A stretch of DNA of 64,000 bases from positions 16,504,496 to 16,568,495 of the forward strand of contig NC_084829.1 in NCBI RefSeq assembly GCF_033115175.1, given 5' to 3'. This document shows positions 1 to 8,930 of this stretch, piece after piece. The DNA is from Lepus europaeus. Its lineage: Eukaryota; Chordata; Mammalia; Lagomorpha; Leporidae. Made by a program: the position numbers and the translations under genes. Position 1 is the first letter of the stretch; each line of letters opens with the position of its first letter. Under the pieces are notes generated by a model. The model was not told the origin of the DNA and did no database searches. It was given only the letters and a program-made list of their open reading frames with translations.

Positions 1-2
1 AT

Positions 3-641
3 GTATTCCACTGGCTAGGCTGTACTGAATGTGTCTTGCTTGGTATCATGGCCCTAGACCGCTATGTGGCTGTGTGTAAGCCTCTGAGGTACTCTGTGAT
101 CATGGATCATAAACTCTGCCTGCACCTGTCCAGCACTGCATGGCTCACTGGTCTGGCCAATTCCCTACTGCAGTCCACACTCACAGTCCAGCTGCCTCTC
201 TGTGGGAACCAGGTGCTGGACCACTTCTTTTGTGAGTTGCCCGGTCTTATTAAGATGGCTTGTGTGGACAGCACAGTCAACGAGATGACTTTAGCAGTGG
301 TGGCCACCCTCCTGATAATGGGTCCTCTCTCCATGATTCTTGTCTCCTACAGTTACATTGCCAAAGCTGTATTTCGAATTCCTTCTGCTGCTGGGAGACT
401 GAAGGCCTTCAACACTTGCTCATCCCACTTACTCGTGGTGTCTTTATTTTACGGGCCTGGCATCTACATTTACATGCAGCCCTCGGGAGATGGTCCTCAA
501 GACCTTGTCAAAGTCTTGACCTTGTTTTACTGCGTGATTACTCCTATGGCCAATCCATTCATCTACACCCTGAGGAACAAGGATGTTATAGGAGCTTTGA
601 AGAGGCTTCTGAGGAAAGCCGTTTCATTGAAGAGCATATGA
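3..641 (+). CDS. olfactory receptor, family 2-like, 5'-truncated by the window edge
   Basis: Seven-transmembrane odorant receptor of the class A GPCR family, acting at the plasma membrane of olfactory neurons through the olfactory G protein. The frame is open from base 3, before any methionine, so the gene enters from the left. Visible hallmarks are MALDRYVAVCKPL at the end of TM3, a cysteine-rich second extracellular loop (LPLCGNQVLDHFFCELP), SYSYIAKAV at the end of TM5, KAFNTCSSHL in TM6 and PMANPFIYTLRNKDV in TM7, followed by a short basic tail and TGA at 639-641. About 212 residues are present of the usual 310 or so; TM1 and TM2 lie outside the window. The visible part has no stop or frameshift, so it could be functional. 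It resembles the OR2 group found beside the MHC, but I cannot fix the subfamily. Confidence 0.93.
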   Translation, partial: VFHWLGCTECVLLGIMALDRYVAVCKPLRYSVIMDHKLCLHLSSTAWLTGLANSLLQSTLTVQLPLCGNQVLDHFFCELPGLIKMACVDSTVNEMTLAVVATLLIMGPLSMILVSYSYIAKAVFRIPSAAGRLKAFNTCSSHLLVVSLFYGPGIYIYMQPSGDGPQDLVKVLTLFYCVITPMANPFIYTLRNKDVIGALKRLLRKAVSLKSI

Positions 642-950
642 GAGAATCATACCAATGTGGACTCGTAATCTTTTTTCCTTTTGAAATGATTTATTTTATA
701 TTCATTAAAAAGGTCTATAAGCAAGGACAACATAATAGCTATAGACTCCCCTGACACCTAAGAGATTTTAAATAGAAATACTACTAAAATTGTTCAATAT
801 CTGTATGAGTATACTTCAGAAAGTTTGTGGAAATGGAACTAAAAGATAAGTTTATTTTGGTGGGGAAACATTTGGAAATCCATAAATAGTTTCTCATAAT
901 GTACATTCTCCATGAATTTTTCAAAGACTCCCCATATAAAAAAGTAAAGA
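642..950. other. OR 3' flank with a small inverted-repeat DNA transposon
   Basis: About 170 bases of AT-rich 3' flank follow the receptor stop. A palindromic element lies at roughly 810-946, with ends reading TACTTCAGAAAGTTTGTGG and CCATGAATTTTTCAAAGAC. It is one of three related copies in this window (others near 1410-1538 and 44280-44412). Confidence 0.5.
810..946 (+). mobile_element. short terminal-inverted-repeat DNA transposon remnant (mariner-like), copy 1
   Basis: The element is about 135 bp with imperfect terminal inverted repeats of the form ACTTCAAAAAGTTCATGG, bordered by TA on the left. It has no coding capacity. The mariner/Tc1 assignment comes from the palindromic layout and TA border and is not certain. 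Confidence 0.5.
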
Positions 951-1270
951 AGGGGCCAGTGTTGTGGCATAACACGTTAAGTCACCACCTGCAATTCTGG
1001 CATCCAAAATGGGCACCAGTACATGTCCAGCTGCAATCCAGCTCCCTCGTAATGCACCTGGGAAAGCAGCAGAAAATGGCCCAAGTCCTTGGGTCCCTGC
1101 ACCCAAATGGGAGACCCTGATGAAGCTCCTGGCTTCTGGCTTCGGATTTGTGCAGCTCCAGCCATTGCGGCCAACTGGGGAGTGAACCAGCCTCTTCCCC
1201 CTACCCCCGCCTCTTCTCTCTCTGTGTAACTCTGACTTTCAAGTAAATAAATAAATCTTAAAAAAAAAAT
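951..1270 (+). mobile_element. CSINE (rabbit C repeat), full-length, older copy
   Basis: tRNA-derived SINE specific to lagomorphs. In order it shows a degenerate tRNA-like head (GGCCAGTGTTGTGGCATAAC), the body phrase CTGGGAAAGCAGCAGAAAATG, the CAAGTCCTTGGGTCCCTGCA segment, a CT-rich stretch and an AAATAAATAAATCTTAAAA tail. It is mobilised by L1 machinery. Divergence from the young copies marks it as older. Confidence 0.9.
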
Positions 1271-1408
1271 TGTTCCCAGTCCCACCTTAATATTACATAT
1301 TTATTCCTTGGGTATGTTTATTTCCTTGACTGAGCTTCATAAATATCTATCTATTGTTGAGACAGCATAGATTAAAAAAAGAAATGATCCCTCAGGAGTT
1401 TACTATGA

Positions 1409-1538
1409 TGGTACTTCAAAAAGTTCATGGAAAATGGGATTAAATGATAACCTTATTTTAGTGCAAAAAAATGTTTGAAATCCATGCATCGTTTTTCATA
1501 ATACATTGCTCATGAAATTTTTAAAGACCCTTCATATT
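1409..1538 (+). mobile_element. short inverted-repeat DNA transposon remnant, copy 2
   Basis: Same family as 810-946. The left end is TACTTCAAAAAGTTCATGG and the right end is CATGAAATTTTTAAAGACC, with the internal ATTTTAGTGCAAAAAAATGTTTG shared in part with copy 1. Confidence 0.5.
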
Positions 1539-1661
1539 TCAAAAGTTCAAAAGATGACATTTCTTTGTACCTTTACCAATGTCTCAAATTTTCCATAATG
1601 AAAGATTTAAAAAGAAAGTGACCTTCGCATGATCCATTTCTTATTTTAGAAAGTGAGGTGG

Positions 1662-1989
1662 CAGGCTGGCTCAGTGGTGCACTTGGTTAATCCTCCGCCT
1701 GTGGCGCCAGCATCCCATATGGGCACCGGGTTCTGGTCTTCTTCCAGTCCAGCTCTCTGCTGTGGCCCGGGGAAGGCACTGGAGGATGGCCCAAGTGCTT
1801 GGGCCCCTGCATCCACATGGGAGACCAGGAGGAAGCACCTGGCTCCTGGCTTCGGATCAACGTAGCTCCGACCATGGTGGCCATTTGGGGAGTGAGCCAA
1901 CAGAAAGAAGACCTTTCTTTCTCTCTCGCTCGCTGTCTGTAACTTTACCTGTCAAATAAACAAATAAAAATCTTAAAAAAAAATGCTAA
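1662..1989 (+). mobile_element. CSINE with a 14-bp target-site duplication
   Basis: Full-length C repeat flanked by the direct repeat AGAAAGTGAGGTGG at 1648-1661 and 1990-2003. This defines a clean L1-type insertion just upstream of the zinc-finger relic. Confidence 0.92.
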
Positions 1990-2003
1990 AGAAAGTGAGG
2001 TGG

Positions 2004-2790
2004 TGCCTGAGACAGGAAAATTGACTCCGAAGCAATGAGCATCTGAAGAGATGGAATCACAGAGAATGATGCTCAACAGAATCTGCAGAGGCAGGAGTGG
2101 GGTCCAGGGCACTCATTTGGGAGACCTGCGTGATGGCATGGATAAAACTGAAAGCCATTAGGGAAATTCAGAGGAAGGAAAAGAAGACAGATGTTATCAG
2201 TGCGGGAAAGGTTTCATATGCAGTGTCAATCTTATTGGACACCAGCGAATCCAAAAAAAAAAAAAAAAAGAACAGCAAAAACCTTTTCAGTGTAGAGTAT
2301 GGGGAAGCCTTCTGTCCAAACACGACTCTTTTCAAACACCTCCTGGTTCACACTGGTGAAAAGCCTCACCTGTGCTATCGTTGTGGCAAAGTTCCGGTTA
2401 AGGCTCTGTCCTTAATACATGTTAGGGAAATCACCCTGGGGAGCACTGCCCTTACCCAACATCAGAAATATTATCATACCTTAAGAAAACGTAACCAGTG
2501 TTGAGCCTGGGAAGGTTTTCAGGGTAAAGTTCAAACCTCACTAGACATCAGCAGATTCATACAGAAAAAAAAACTGCATCATGTGACGAATGTGGAACAA
2601 CTTTCAGTGGAAGTTCTGACCTTAGTAGAAATAAGAGAATGAACTCTGGGGAGAAAGCCTGTGGATGTGACCAGTGTGTGAAGGCCTTCTACCTGCACTC
2701 ACATCTCACACCAGGAAATTCACACAAAGAAAAGCCCTGTGTGAGTAATAATTGCTGAAAATCTCCCACACAGAAGTCAGATCTTTTTCA
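2004..2790 (+). pseudogene. decayed C2H2 zinc-finger exon
   Basis: Remnant of the last exon of a zinc-finger gene. One frame reads DRCYQCGKGFICSVNLIGH near 2186-2245, with the final zinc-binding His changed to Gln. After frameshifts, further finger fragments appear: YGEAFCPNTTLFKHLLVHTG with a GEKPHLCYRCGK continuation near 2300-2395, ALTQHQKYYHT near 2448-2480, ECGTTFSGSSDLSRNKRM near 2588-2643 and CDQCVKAFYLHSHL near 2668-2710. A run of 17 A at 2252-2268 probably contributes one frameshift. Upstream text (EEMESQ-like, near 2050) resembles the linker that precedes the fingers in SCAN zinc-finger proteins. No SCAN exon is seen beside it. The parent gene is not identified. Confidence 0.75.
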
Positions 2791-2824
2791 ACGTAAAAAA
2801 TAAATGCAACCGAGGCAAGCATTA

Positions 2825-3085
2825 GTGATGAAAACACTGCTCAAGATGCCTTCACTCCATATTAGGGTGCCTGGTTTGAGTCCCAGCTCCTCCACTTCCG
2901 GCTTCCTGCTAATCCTGGGAGGCGGCAGGTGATTATTCAGGTGCTTGTGTCTTTGGTATCCACTTGGGAGACTCAAACTGGGTTCCAGGCTCCTGGTTTC
3001 AGCCTGGCTCAGCCTCAGCTACTGCAGGTGTGTAGGTGGTGAACCAATACATGGAGGAGACCCCTCTCTGTCTCTCCACGAAGAG
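2825..3085 (+). mobile_element. CSINE, old and diverged
   Basis: The order of C-repeat phrases is retained (GTTTGAGTCCCAGCTCCTCC, GGAGGCGGCAGGTGAT, GTATCCACTTGGGAGAC, TCTCTGTCTCTCC) with many substitutions and no clear A tail. Confidence 0.75.
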
Positions 3086-4560
3086 TGCATGAAAAGTCCC
3101 ATAATCCCGGCCAACACTTGGCTTGTAAATCCATTTTATTAGGGATTTCGGGGCTCTGTGGTTCTTTAAGAAATATCTAGTAACCTGCGATACTGGAAAA
3201 ATTCAAAAGCCTGAAAACCTACAGTTCCGAAGACTGTGTGACAACAAGCAGTCTCCCACTTTGCTGTTGAAAGTGCAGAATGCTACAAGCCTACAAAGAC
3301 ATCCCCTCCTCTTTCTTCACAGCAGCTTGATTTGTTGAAGCAAAATACTAGAAACAACCCAAATATTCATTGTTAAGAAAATAATTTAAAAATACTATTA
3401 TATTTTAATAACTTAATAATTAAAATAGTATTTAAAATTAAAATACATACCCACAAAGGATATATTATGTAGGCATTTAAAAACAAGTGTATTTATATGA
3501 ACTAATTTAGAAACGTTTCCTGGTACTTTTGTTAAACAAAAACTCTACAGAAGAGTGTGTGTAATATGACAACTTAATAGGGGTAAGGGAGATAGATACT
3601 TCTTTTTATGAGACAAAGAATGGAGGAAAGGGAAAGGACAAGGAATAGGAGAAGGAAATGTAAGAGAGGAAGAATGAAAAATAAAGCACTATTGAAAATG
3701 AGGTCTGAGTATATACAAAGTATAGGGGTTTGGGATAGAAGCAAAACACTGGATACACATTTCTATACAATGTTGATTTTCAACTAAGATAATATTTTGC
3801 ATATTAAAAAAGGGCTTAAAGAGGGATTTAAAAGAAGAAAACTCTTAAGGAAATAAGCCTGTTTATCAAATTTGTAATATAACCAGATAGGGAAAATTAA
3901 CTCAAATAAGGTATGTGCACAGAATTTTGACGATATAATTCAAGAACAGTAAAATAATCTACTTCCAATTCTACATAGTAGAATGCTATCGCTGGTAATA
4001 CCGGTGTTATAATGTTGTTTTCTAGCTTGTAAATTGGTTTTGTAATTTTGTGCTTTGTGTGACACAACAATTTGAGTGACGATATTGATGCTGTTGGGAA
4101 TTTTTCACTATAGGAAAAGAAACAGATGTACAATGGTGAAAATGGAGAAGGATTCTGCGGATTTGTACTTGAACAGGAAGTATCCTGTGAAACCCTCATT
4201 GTACACATACTTCCCAGTTCTTGTCCACGGATGGGGCCTAGAAGCAATGGCATATCCTAGTAGCGATGAGTTTATTAATTGCCCAACACTCAGGTCTGGA
4301 GTTTCTGGGTACTGCGCTGCACCAGGCGGAATGGAGCACTGATGGAGGAGTCAGTATTCAAGGAGCTTGAAATGCGTCCTGTGGGAAAGCGAAGAGCACA
4401 GACGGTGTCGGGAACTTGTCGATGGACACGGGAAGCAGTCTGAAAGGGCTCCAGCTAATAACGTGTTCTATACTTTGAGCACTAAAATCATGGCAGTGGT
4501 GCTTTACGAATTCTTAAGGACCCACGAGCGAGCTGGGAAAACGCAACTAGCAAACGCAGA
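3086..4560. other. AT-rich intergenic stretch without a recognised gene
   Basis: I see no coding exon, no RNA gene and no well-preserved repeat here. Low-complexity TTAAAATA-type sequence lies at 3380-3450. Reading frames such as 4076-4342 show no family features. Confidence 0.5.
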
Positions 4561-4589
4561 CGAGATGCGCCTCAGTTCCTCACGCGTGC

Positions 4590-5160
4590 AATGGGGATAA
4601 TGGCGCCTAACTCACAGGGCTGTCCGGCGGCTGAGGAAAGCACTTCGTTGGCTGCTATGCCATCGCCCCGGAAGAACAAGTGTCGCCTGGCATCTCACTG
4701 CGCCCAGAGAGGGGACTCGGCGAGGCGACCACAGAGGTGTGCAAACCTCCGGGCTTCCTAGAAGGAACGGAGCCAGAACCGCGGTTCTACACAGTGCGGG
4801 CCGCTGTGACGCACTTCCGGCCTTTGTAGTCTATCTTTCTCTGGGCTACGGTTGGCAAGGATTCAGAGGTGGCCTGACCGGGGCTTGGTGGCCTCTCTCC
4901 TCACGGATGCCTCGGTGAGCTTCGGAGTTGGGCTCCTGCCGAGGGCCTTCGGATGGGCGGGTCTTCACGCGGGGGTCCCAGACGGGGCGCGCGAGGAGGC
5001 AGGTGAGGGGCTGCTCCGGAGCCCGGGAGAGCCCTGGCGTCTGAGTCAGAGCCCTCGCCCCCGCCCCACCAGCTCTCTCCGTCTATTCCAGAGCTCCCCG
5101 GTCTCTGCCCCAGCGCCAGTGCTCCTCCAGGCTCTCCCTGCCCTCCCTCTGAGGGTCTGA
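4590..5160 (+). promoter_or_regulatory. ZSCAN23: CpG-rich promoter and 5' untranslated exon of ZSCAN23
   Basis: GC- and CpG-rich island without a TATA box, in the correct position and orientation to start ZSCAN23 transcripts. A CRE-like TGACGCA abuts an ETS-type CTTCCGG at 4808-4820, and the 14-mer CTTCCGGCCTTTGT at 4814-4827 recurs in the ZSCAN12 island (24574-24587). Candidate splice donors follow at 4915 (CTCG|GTGAGC) and 5003 (GCAG|GTGAGG), either of which could join to the acceptor at 8430. The start site is inferred. Confidence 0.7.
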
Positions 5161-5339
5161 ATAGATTCGGGTCCTGGAGTGCTCGTGTTTTCTTCCCACG
5201 CCCATCCTCTTCTGTGCCCTTGTTTTAAACAGCAAGCAAGGATGGTTTTAAAATATAGCACAACTTCTGTTAGTCCGGTTCACATAATAGCTGTTGATTT
5301 TTGAAACAAATACTTCCGTAGCAATATGTGCGGGACAAG

Positions 5340-5840
5340 CGCTGGTCTAACTAAGCACTCTACATTTATTTACTTAGAACTCCATGAGGCAGGCATTGCT
5401 ATTATGTAGCCCCTCTTACTCCTCCCACCCCGCAACCCCTCTCCCGCTTGTTTTCATGTTTAAGAAGACAACGAGTTTAAAGGTCTTGCCAAAGCCATCT
5501 CTAAAAGTCTTGCCAAGGCCACCTCTCCGTACCTTCCCTCCTCCCACAAAGGGATGGTGATGTAGCTGTTGAGACTATAATCCTGAAGTCGGATTCAGGT
5601 TCATCTTGCAACTTCGTCGCTTCCTACCTGTGAACCATTACAGGTCCTGTGTAAACTGTGTCTCGGTTTTCTCATCTGTAACACGGGGCCAATGGTAGTC
5701 TCTTGCGTTTTGAAGATGAAGTGGGTTGTTACATCTAAAGCATCTAGAACAATGCCTGGCACATTAAAAACACTGCACATGCCCGCTGTTAATAATACTT
5801 GGAATATGGTAAGCTCTGAACAAATATTTGTTAACTGAAT
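5340..5840. repeat. MIR SINE fragments
   Basis: At about 5570-5840 (+) the sequence follows the ancient tRNA-derived MIR order (CTTCCTACCTGTGAACC, GTTTTCTCATCTGTAACACG, CTAGAACAATGCCTGGCACA). A second, antisense fragment is likely at 5360-5410 (TTTATTTACTTAGAACTCCATGAGGCAGGC). Confidence 0.7.
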
Positions 5841-6287
5841 GTGTGGTGGATGAACAGGCTTGGAAGAAGGAAGGTGCTCCTCAGCGGTGATGAGTCAGCA
5901 CCAAGAAAAAGTTAGGGGAAAACATGAACTTGAGGGGTGTATCTTTGGAGGAAAAAATCCTCTCCACGGTTCCTGGGGTGGTGATTACTGAAGTCAACCA
6001 ACCCAGAGATTTCAGGAATTTGTGGAGCTGATTATGTTTGCAAGTTACCGGAAGGATGTTGTCTCATCGCATGGAGTTTTTTTCCCCTTTGATAAATATA
6101 GCCAATAATGACAATAGGAATTTAACTATTCTTCTAACTGATGGGGTGGGTGTTCACTTGTGATTTGAATACCCTATTCTTAGTTATTTTTGCAATGCAT
6201 GTCAATACCTAAGAATAGTAAAAGGGTTCTTTTTAAAGTAGATTGTAATAAACTTACTTAATATCTACTTAAGAGAAAAACATTTTA

Positions 6288-6597
6288 AGGGCCCAGTGAT
6301 TAAACCAACAGCATCCCATATCAGAGTGCCCATTCAAGTCCCAGATACTCCGTTTCTGATCCGGCTCCCTACTGTTGTGCCTGGGAAGGCAGCATAAGAT
6401 GGTTCAGTTCTTGAGTTCCTGTCACCCACATGGGTGACCACATGCTACCTGGTTGCTGGCTTCTGCCTGGCACAGACCCAGCTGTTGCAGCCATTTGGGG
6501 AGTGAATCAGCAGATGGAAGATCTCTTTTTCAGTCTCTCCCTCTGTCTCTGTTGCTCTAACTTTCAAAGAAATTAAAAGAAAAAAATCTTTAAAAAA
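6288..6597 (+). mobile_element. CSINE, older copy
   Basis: The first of a row of C repeats in ZSCAN23 intron 1. The head is shortened (GGGCCCAGTGATTAAACC), the body is complete and the tail is ATCTTTAAAAAA. Confidence 0.85.
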
Positions 6598-6908
6598 GGC
6601 CGTCACCGTGGCTCACTAGGCTAATCCTCCGCCTGTGGCACCGGCACCCCGGGTTTTAGTCCCAGTTGGGGCGCCGGATTCTGTCCCAGTTGCTCCTCTT
6701 CCAGTCCAGCTCTCTGCTGTGGCCCAGGAGTGCAGTGGAGGATGGCCCAAGTGCTTGGGCCCTGCACCTGCATTGGAGACCAGGAGGAAGCACCTGGCTC
6801 CTGGCTCCTGGTGGCCATTTGGGGGGTGAACCAAAGGAAGGAAGACCTTTCCCTCTGTCTCTCTCTCTCTCACTGTCTAACTCTGCTTGTCAAAAAAAAA
6901 AAAAAAAA
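6598..6908 (+). mobile_element. CSINE, young-type copy
   Basis: It begins immediately after the previous copy's tail with GTGGCTCACTAGGCTAATCC. It carries the intermediate-age GGGGCGCCGG head and ends in A16, which runs directly into T15. Confidence 0.9.
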
Positions 6909-6931
6909 TTTTTTTTTTTTTTTAAGCTACA

Positions 6932-7400
6932 GACCGGGGTGGGCGTTGTGGCACAGTGGGATAAGCTGCAGCTTGGGTGGCTTGCGTCTATGTCAGAGTG
7001 CCTGGGATCGAGTCCCACCTTCACTTAAAAAAAATTAATTTATTTATTTGAAAGGCAGAGTTACAGAGAGGCAGAGGCTGAGAGAGAGGGAGAGAGAGAG
7101 GTCTTCCATCCACTTTTACACTCCAGATGGCCTCTTGGGACTCAAACCAGTGCCTATATGGGATACTGGCTCTGTGGCATAGTTGGTAATGATACAGCTT
7201 CCTGGTGGTGAGCTCTCTGGGTGGCAGCACATAGTGGCTCAAGTAGTTGGGTCCCTGCCACCCATGTGGGAGATCTGAATGGGGATTTGTGCTTATGGCT
7301 TTCCCCTATCCTAGCCCTGGCTATTGCAGGCTTTTGGAGAGTGAACCAGCAGATGGAGGATCTCTCTCGGTCCCTCTGACTTTCAAAAAAAAAATAATAA
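6932..7400 (+). mobile_element. CSINE split by a nested antisense CSINE
   Basis: The head lies at 6932-7022 and the body resumes at about 7191 (GATACAGCTTCCTGGTGGTG) through 7400. The interruption at 7023-7190 is a minus-strand C repeat, so this copy is older than the insertion. Confidence 0.8.
7023..7190 (-). mobile_element. CSINE nested inside another CSINE, internally deleted
   Basis: The minus-strand tail (TTAATTTATTTATTTGAAAG) and CT region are present, then the copy jumps to the head (CAGTGCCTATATGGGATACTGG). The middle of the element is missing. Confidence 0.75.
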
Positions 7401-7578
7401 ATAAATGGGAAAATAAACTTTTTCTAAGAAAAACCCACCAGTTCATGATCTTTTTGTGGGTCCTAAAGTGTATATGATTGGGTTGTACAGAGTTGTTTTT
7501 TTTTTTAAATGAAAAAGAATTAAGACAATAATGTGTCATATACAGTAGTGAGTAGTGTTAATGAAATTAAGTGGGTTG

Positions 7579-7892
7579 GGGGCCAGTGCTGTGGCTCACT
7601 TGGTTAATCCTCTGCCTGAGGTGCCAGCATCCCATATGGGCGCTGAGTTCTAGTCCTGGTTGTTCCTCTTCCAGTCCAGCTCTCTGCTGTGGCCCTGGAG
7701 AGCAGTGGAGGATGGCCCAAGTGCTTGGGCCCTGCACCTGCATGGGAGATCAGGAAAAAGCACCTGGCTCCTGGCTTCAGATCAGCACAGTGCCAGCCAA
7801 AGCGACCATTTTGGAGTGAACCAACAGAAGGAAGACCTTTGTCTCTCTCTGTCTATAACTCTACCTGTTAAATAAATTTAAAAAAAAAAATT
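7579..7892 (+). mobile_element. CSINE in ZSCAN23 intron 1
   Basis: Complete element from GGGGCCAGTGCTGTGGCTCAC to a T-interrupted A tail ending near 7892. The flanking AATTAAGTGGGTTG phrase occurs on both sides (about 7565-7578 and 7890-7903), consistent with a target-site duplication. Confidence 0.9.
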
Positions 7893-8430
7893 AAGTGGGT
7901 TGCTATATATAAAGTTTCTAGAACAATGCCTGGTATATTAAAAACACTGTAAATGTCAGTTGTTACTTATACTGTTATTGGAATACAAATTCTGTGAGAG
8001 TAAGAACTTTGTTTTGTTTGCAGCTGTGTCCCCCAATTCCTCGAATAATACTGACAACCTAGAAAGACAGTGTTGTTTTAGGATTCCTGTTTTATAGACT
8101 GAGATGGCTAAAACTCAGAAAGCCCAAGACTGAGGAAGACCACTTTGATCTGAGATTGTGAGCCTAGTATCTTGCCATTCAAGCTGATTTGCACTATTTC
8201 ATTCAGGATGATCAAAATGGTTCCTTCCTTGATTAAGCCAGGAGGTTTTTGTTTGTTTCATTTGTTTTCCCTCCTATGCTACTTATATCAGTATTTGCAT
8301 AGTCCTTCTCATTCATCATGCATTCAGTGCCCTTTCTTCATGAGACAAAGTGGACTGATTCTACTATAAATGCTTCAATTGCCTGCTGTTCATTAGATTT
8401 TGTGCATTTTTGTAATTTTTTTCTTTGCAG

Positions 8431-8930
8431 ATTGTTTCTTAGATCTTGGGATTTCCAGAAGAAAAGACCAAGGGGGAATTATCGAGCACAGATTCTTTTT
8501 CTGGATAGTTAAACCTAAAATAGCCACGACCTTGGCCCTTCAGACCGCAGAGATGCAAGAAGCGCACCTTCTGGTGGTGAAAGTCAAGGAGGAGGATAAG
8601 GACCACACCTGTGGGCAAGAATTTGGGCGGCCTGGAAACGACCCTCATACCAGAGAGATCTTTCGCAGACGCTTCAGGCACTTCTGCTACCAGGAGACCC
8701 CTGGGCCCCGGGAAGCTCTTCGAAGACTCCGCGAGCTCTGTCATCAGTGGCTGAGACCAGAGATGCACACCAAGGAGCAGATCCTGGAGCTGCTGGTGCT
8801 GGAGCAGTTCCTGGCCATCCTGCCAGAGGAGCTGCGGGCCTGGGTGAGGCAGCACCATCCAGAGAGTGGGGAGGAGGCGGTGATGGTGCTGGAGGATTTG
8901 GAGCGAGAGCTGGATGAGCCAGCAGAGCAG
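8431..8930 (+). CDS. ZSCAN23: ZSCAN23 exon with 5' UTR and SCAN domain
   Basis: The acceptor TTCTTTGCAG ends at 8430 and the donor GTAGGG begins at 8931. Bases 8431-8552 are treated as 5' UTR; coding starts at 8553 and encodes residues 1-126. The last 155 coding bases up to GATGAGCC nearly match the ZSCAN12 SCAN exon. Confidence 0.85.
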
